From positions 21,962,190 through 22,026,189 of the forward strand of contig OY783200.1 in assembly GCA_963678675.1 (NCBI GenBank): 64,000 nt of DNA. Direction: 5' to 3'. The notes under the pieces are model-generated. The model worked only from the letters and a program-made list of their open reading frames with translations, was not told the DNA's origin and did no database searches. Origin of the DNA: Xiphydria camelus. Its lineage: Eukaryota > Arthropoda > Insecta > Hymenoptera > Xiphydriidae. Shown one piece after another: positions 60,930 through 64,000 of the stretch. The position numbers were made by a program, and so were the translations under genes. How positions within the stretch are numbered: the first letter of the stretch is position 1; the number at the start of each line of letters is the position of its first letter.

Positions 60930-61750
60930 CGAACGCAGCCCGCTCGTCGCGCTACCAGCTTCGTCTTCCGTTCTCTATTTTCGAAGGGTCCGTCGCGCCA
61001 CGTCCGCATAAAATCGCCAATTTTTCGAGTAAAAACCGCGAGTTCGAATAGAAGACCGTAAGAATTCCGTTCGCCACGTGGCTCGCTTCGTTTCGACGTA
61101 TAATTCGCGGTGTTTTCGCGTCGGACGCGACGCGAAATCGGGTTTTCAATTCGGGTCTTTCGGTCTTGGGAAGAAATCGCCGGAAACCGGCGAAGGTTCA
61201 CGCGCACCCCGCTCGCTACGCCACCAGTCTCGTTTTCCGTTCTCGGTCTTCAAAGCGTCCACCGCGCCGTGTCCGCATAAAAGTGCCGATTTTTTCCGTA
61301 AAAGCCGCGAATTCCAGTCGAAGACCATAAGAACTCCGTTCGCCACGTGGCTCGCTTCGTTCCGACGTATAATTCGCGGCGTTTTCGCATCGGACGCGAC
61401 GTGAAATCGGGATTCCAATTCGGGGTCTTTCGGACTTTGGAAGAAATCACCGGAAACCCGCGAAGGTTCGCGCGCACCCCGCTCGCTACGCCACCAGTCT
61501 CGTTTTCCGTTCTCGGTCTTCAAAGCGTCCACCGCGCCGTGTCCGCATAAGAGTGCCGATTTTTTCCGTAAAAGCCGCGAATTCCAGTCGAAGACCGTAA
61601 GAACTCCGTTCGCCACGTGGCTCGCTTCGTTCCGACGTATAATTCGCGGCGTTTTCGCATCGGACGCGACGTGAAATCGGGATTCCAATTCGGGTCTTTC
61701 GGACTTTGGAAGAAATCACCGGAAACCCGCGAAGGTTCGCGCGAACCACG
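60930..61750. repeat. Tandem repeat, 270-bp unit, about three copies
   Basis: CGT(C/T)TTCCGTTCTC marks unit starts at 60962, 61231 and 61501 (periods 269 and 270). Units 2 and 3 are nearly identical; unit 1 is more diverged. The right edge is at about 61743. Open frames run through units on both strands because 270 is a multiple of three; I recognise no protein. Confidence 0.85.
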
Positions 61751-64000
61751 CAAGAGCGTGCCAGGCATCACTCCTTCCATTCGCTGGCGTGACGTACTTC
61801 AGGTTCACGAGACTCCGTAACGGCGAGGTGGAAGCGGAGCGCGATGCCGCGAGACGACGAAGGAGCAGCGGAGATGTTCGAGTCAGCGAGAGGAACGACG
61901 AACGCGGGGAGGGCGTCGCGACGTTGGCTTCGGTGCGGGCGACAAGGGCGGCCGCACACTTAGGTACTACTATTGGATCCGACTATCGTGCATATTGATG
62001 TCTCCAAGTCAATCACGCGCGTTCAAACCTATTTTTGGATTGATAGAGACAATTCTGGGTGGAATGGGTCATTTGCTTACTTTACGTTAAGTCGCGTTAA
62101 CGAAAGAATCGTACTAGGCGATTTTTACATGTCATGTCTCTACGATTTTGAGGCAACAGCTGTGCTAATCCTGGGGGTTTACATTTGTATCGTTACAGCG
62201 ACTAACAATTGAAGTCTTACGGATGCCATCCTGGAGGAGAGAGGACCAGCGAGCACAAGTCTCGAGTCACAATGAGTCAGATATAGGATGTGAGGATGTT
62301 GAATGGACAGGATCGATGTTTGTGCTGTAGCGTTTTGAGAACGGTGAGTCTTTGAGAATAATACTTTGCATGATACCTTTGGCAAACATTCCCTGCCGTC
62401 GTATTAAATCTTTGTTACTTATTGAAGCTAACCATGGCGAATAAAATGAAATGTCCATATCTTTTAAATTACAGTAAAAATGAGGATTCTTTTCATTCGC
62501 ATCGCTTCTTTCTCTACTGAAGAAGCTGCACGAATGATCAGAGAGTACTTATTTTTGTTACAATTTAAGAAATATGGATTTCAGCAGATTCGATTAGGGA
62601 TTTACCCTATATGAACGCATACAACTACTTTTGTTATTATTTAATCAGCGCTCTCTTGCTATAAATATATCCGCCTTTCGTTCGTTATCCGTATATTGCT
62701 TTGCATATCAAAAATCATAACTTTAGCTTCTCATTCTACTCTACTCTTTTTGTTGTCAACTCGATGAAAAATTAATTGAACTTGTACTTGAGATAATAAA
62801 GAAATATGTTTCCAACGGCCGGATCTCAAATTTTCAAAGGTCGAAATTCCTTTCTATTGATCTGTTAATTTGTGTAACATACCTAAATTCTTGACTGTTT
62901 CTTCCAATTTCATTCTACTTTGCTACTAACTTGGTATAACTAATCAGACTCGTATTTGACGATAAGGAAATGTAGAGTCTTCATATCGTAATTTCAAATT
63001 TTTTCGAGACCTACATTCTTCCCCATGTTATATACGTTTTCGGTATTTGACAAACATGTGTGAATATAAAGTACGTATCTACTTGAAAACTTTACTCTCG
63101 AGACCGCACGAGCTTTATTCGCGAGTGAGTACAGATTTGCGGCTGTTGCTGTACTCACAGGCGGAAAACTCGTGCGTTCTCGAGAGTAAAACTATCATGT
63201 AGAGACATCCAATTTTACGTATGTGTTGTATAATTGTATAGAAAAATTGAAATTCTAGATAATTAATTGGTTACTCGTGCGTCAAAGGGCAAGAGACCTT
63301 ACGTGACATGAATTAATTTGGCAAAAATGACCTATTCTTGCTCGTTCTACACTAAATAGTTTATTGACTAATGTGATGGCTCAAAAAATCATTATTTAAC
63401 TATGTAAAATGCTTACTTCTATCGTAAACTCACGGGACTTATCGAGATTTTCGTTCTATGGCCAATTAGAGCAGAAGAAGTGCTACGAAAAATGAGCCAT
63501 ATTTGTGTCAATTAAATAACGTCACGACGTTATCAAAAATGTTGATTTTTAGAAACTCTGAATTTATAATTTATTTATTATTTTTACTCGTACATATCGA
63601 CATTTATAGTATGCAAATATTTTCATTTTAACGAATCTTATTTAAATCATAACTAACAGCATGCCGATTTTCTTAAATATCGTTTTCATGTTTCTCTTGC
63701 TGAATGCAAAGATCCTGTCTCGTATTAGAATACCTAATGCAAAGCTGAACATATCTGAAATGGAACCACTGCTTCTTGCCTTGAGACTACTGCCCCTGCA
63801 ATTTCAAGAATAAAAATTACTGATTCTTTCTCTCAAACGAAATGTTGCCACTTTCTCCTCGACCAAAATACCACAGCCTTTCCCTACAGCAACATGACCA
63901 TGTAACCAAATGAAATAGAATACCGTATCCTACCTCATAAATTGAAACTTCCTTTCAAATGAAGTACGAACGCTCAAGAGCTACGAATAGGTCCCAGTGC
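61751..64000. other. Right flank, no recognisable gene
   Basis: A GC-rich stretch to about 61960 has open frames on both strands without recognisable similarity; it may belong with the tandem repeat. From 62000 on the DNA is AT-rich with short frames only. A foldback lies at 63089-63191. Confidence 0.5.
63089..63191. repeat. Imperfect foldback, about 45-bp arms
   Basis: ACTTTACTCTCGAGACCGCA.. on the left pairs with ..TGCGTTCTCGAGAGTAAAAC on the right; the inner ends GTGAGTACAG and CTGTACTCAC pair around a loop of about 15 nt. Confidence 0.75.

Noticed and set aside
60930..61750. CRISPR-like array
   Set aside because: Units are 270 bp, contiguous and without spacers, in a eukaryotic genome.
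61789..61998. Small Arg/Glu-rich protein frame
   Set aside because: Open on both strands in GC-rich DNA next to a repeat; no similarity that I recognise.

Overview
This is eukaryotic nuclear DNA, most likely from an insect. Protein genes have introns with GT..AG borders, GC-rich exons sit in AT-rich introns full of small DNA transposons, and every recognisable gene is an animal gene whose best form is insect-like (DIAP1- and DIAP2-type inhibitors of apoptosis, Dhc64C-type cytoplasmic dynein). The order cannot be read from the sequence; a hymenopteran is only a guess. There is no operon, CRISPR array or bacterial or phage gene.

Layout. A three-BIR/UBA/RING inhibitor of apoptosis lies at 2850-7006 (+) and a two-BIR/RING, DIAP1-like one at 11810-13847 (+), head to tail. 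A ribosome-biogenesis gene of the Urb2/Npa2 family (17699-25382, +) is followed by galactose-1-phosphate uridylyltransferase (26238-29058, +). Convergent to it is MOCS3/UBA4 (29459-33245, -). The right half is one gene, the cytoplasmic dynein heavy chain (34656-59241, -), complete from start to stop. The last 4.7 kb hold a retrotransposon fragment, two tRNA-derived SINE-like copies, a 270-bp tandem repeat and sequence I cannot assign.

I rebuilt each gene exon by exon. Reading phase closes in every one: 559, 425, 1116, 395, 439 and 4700 codons. The genes are unrelated housekeeping or apoptosis functions; the only functional link I see is between the two IAPs.

The most interesting signal is in the dynein gene. 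Two tandem, diverged copies of one exon (42212-42407 and 41127-41325) encode the first half of the microtubule-binding domain at the stalk tip. Phase allows exactly one of them per mRNA, so the gene appears to make two motors with different microtubule-contact surfaces. A second, 30-nt cassette exon (47717-47746) lies between AAA1 and AAA2. Both sites sit next to large inverted repeats. Other points are a DETD|N caspase-type site in the DIAP1-like protein, a GC-AG intron in GALT, and a dense set of foldback and nested elements inside conserved introns.
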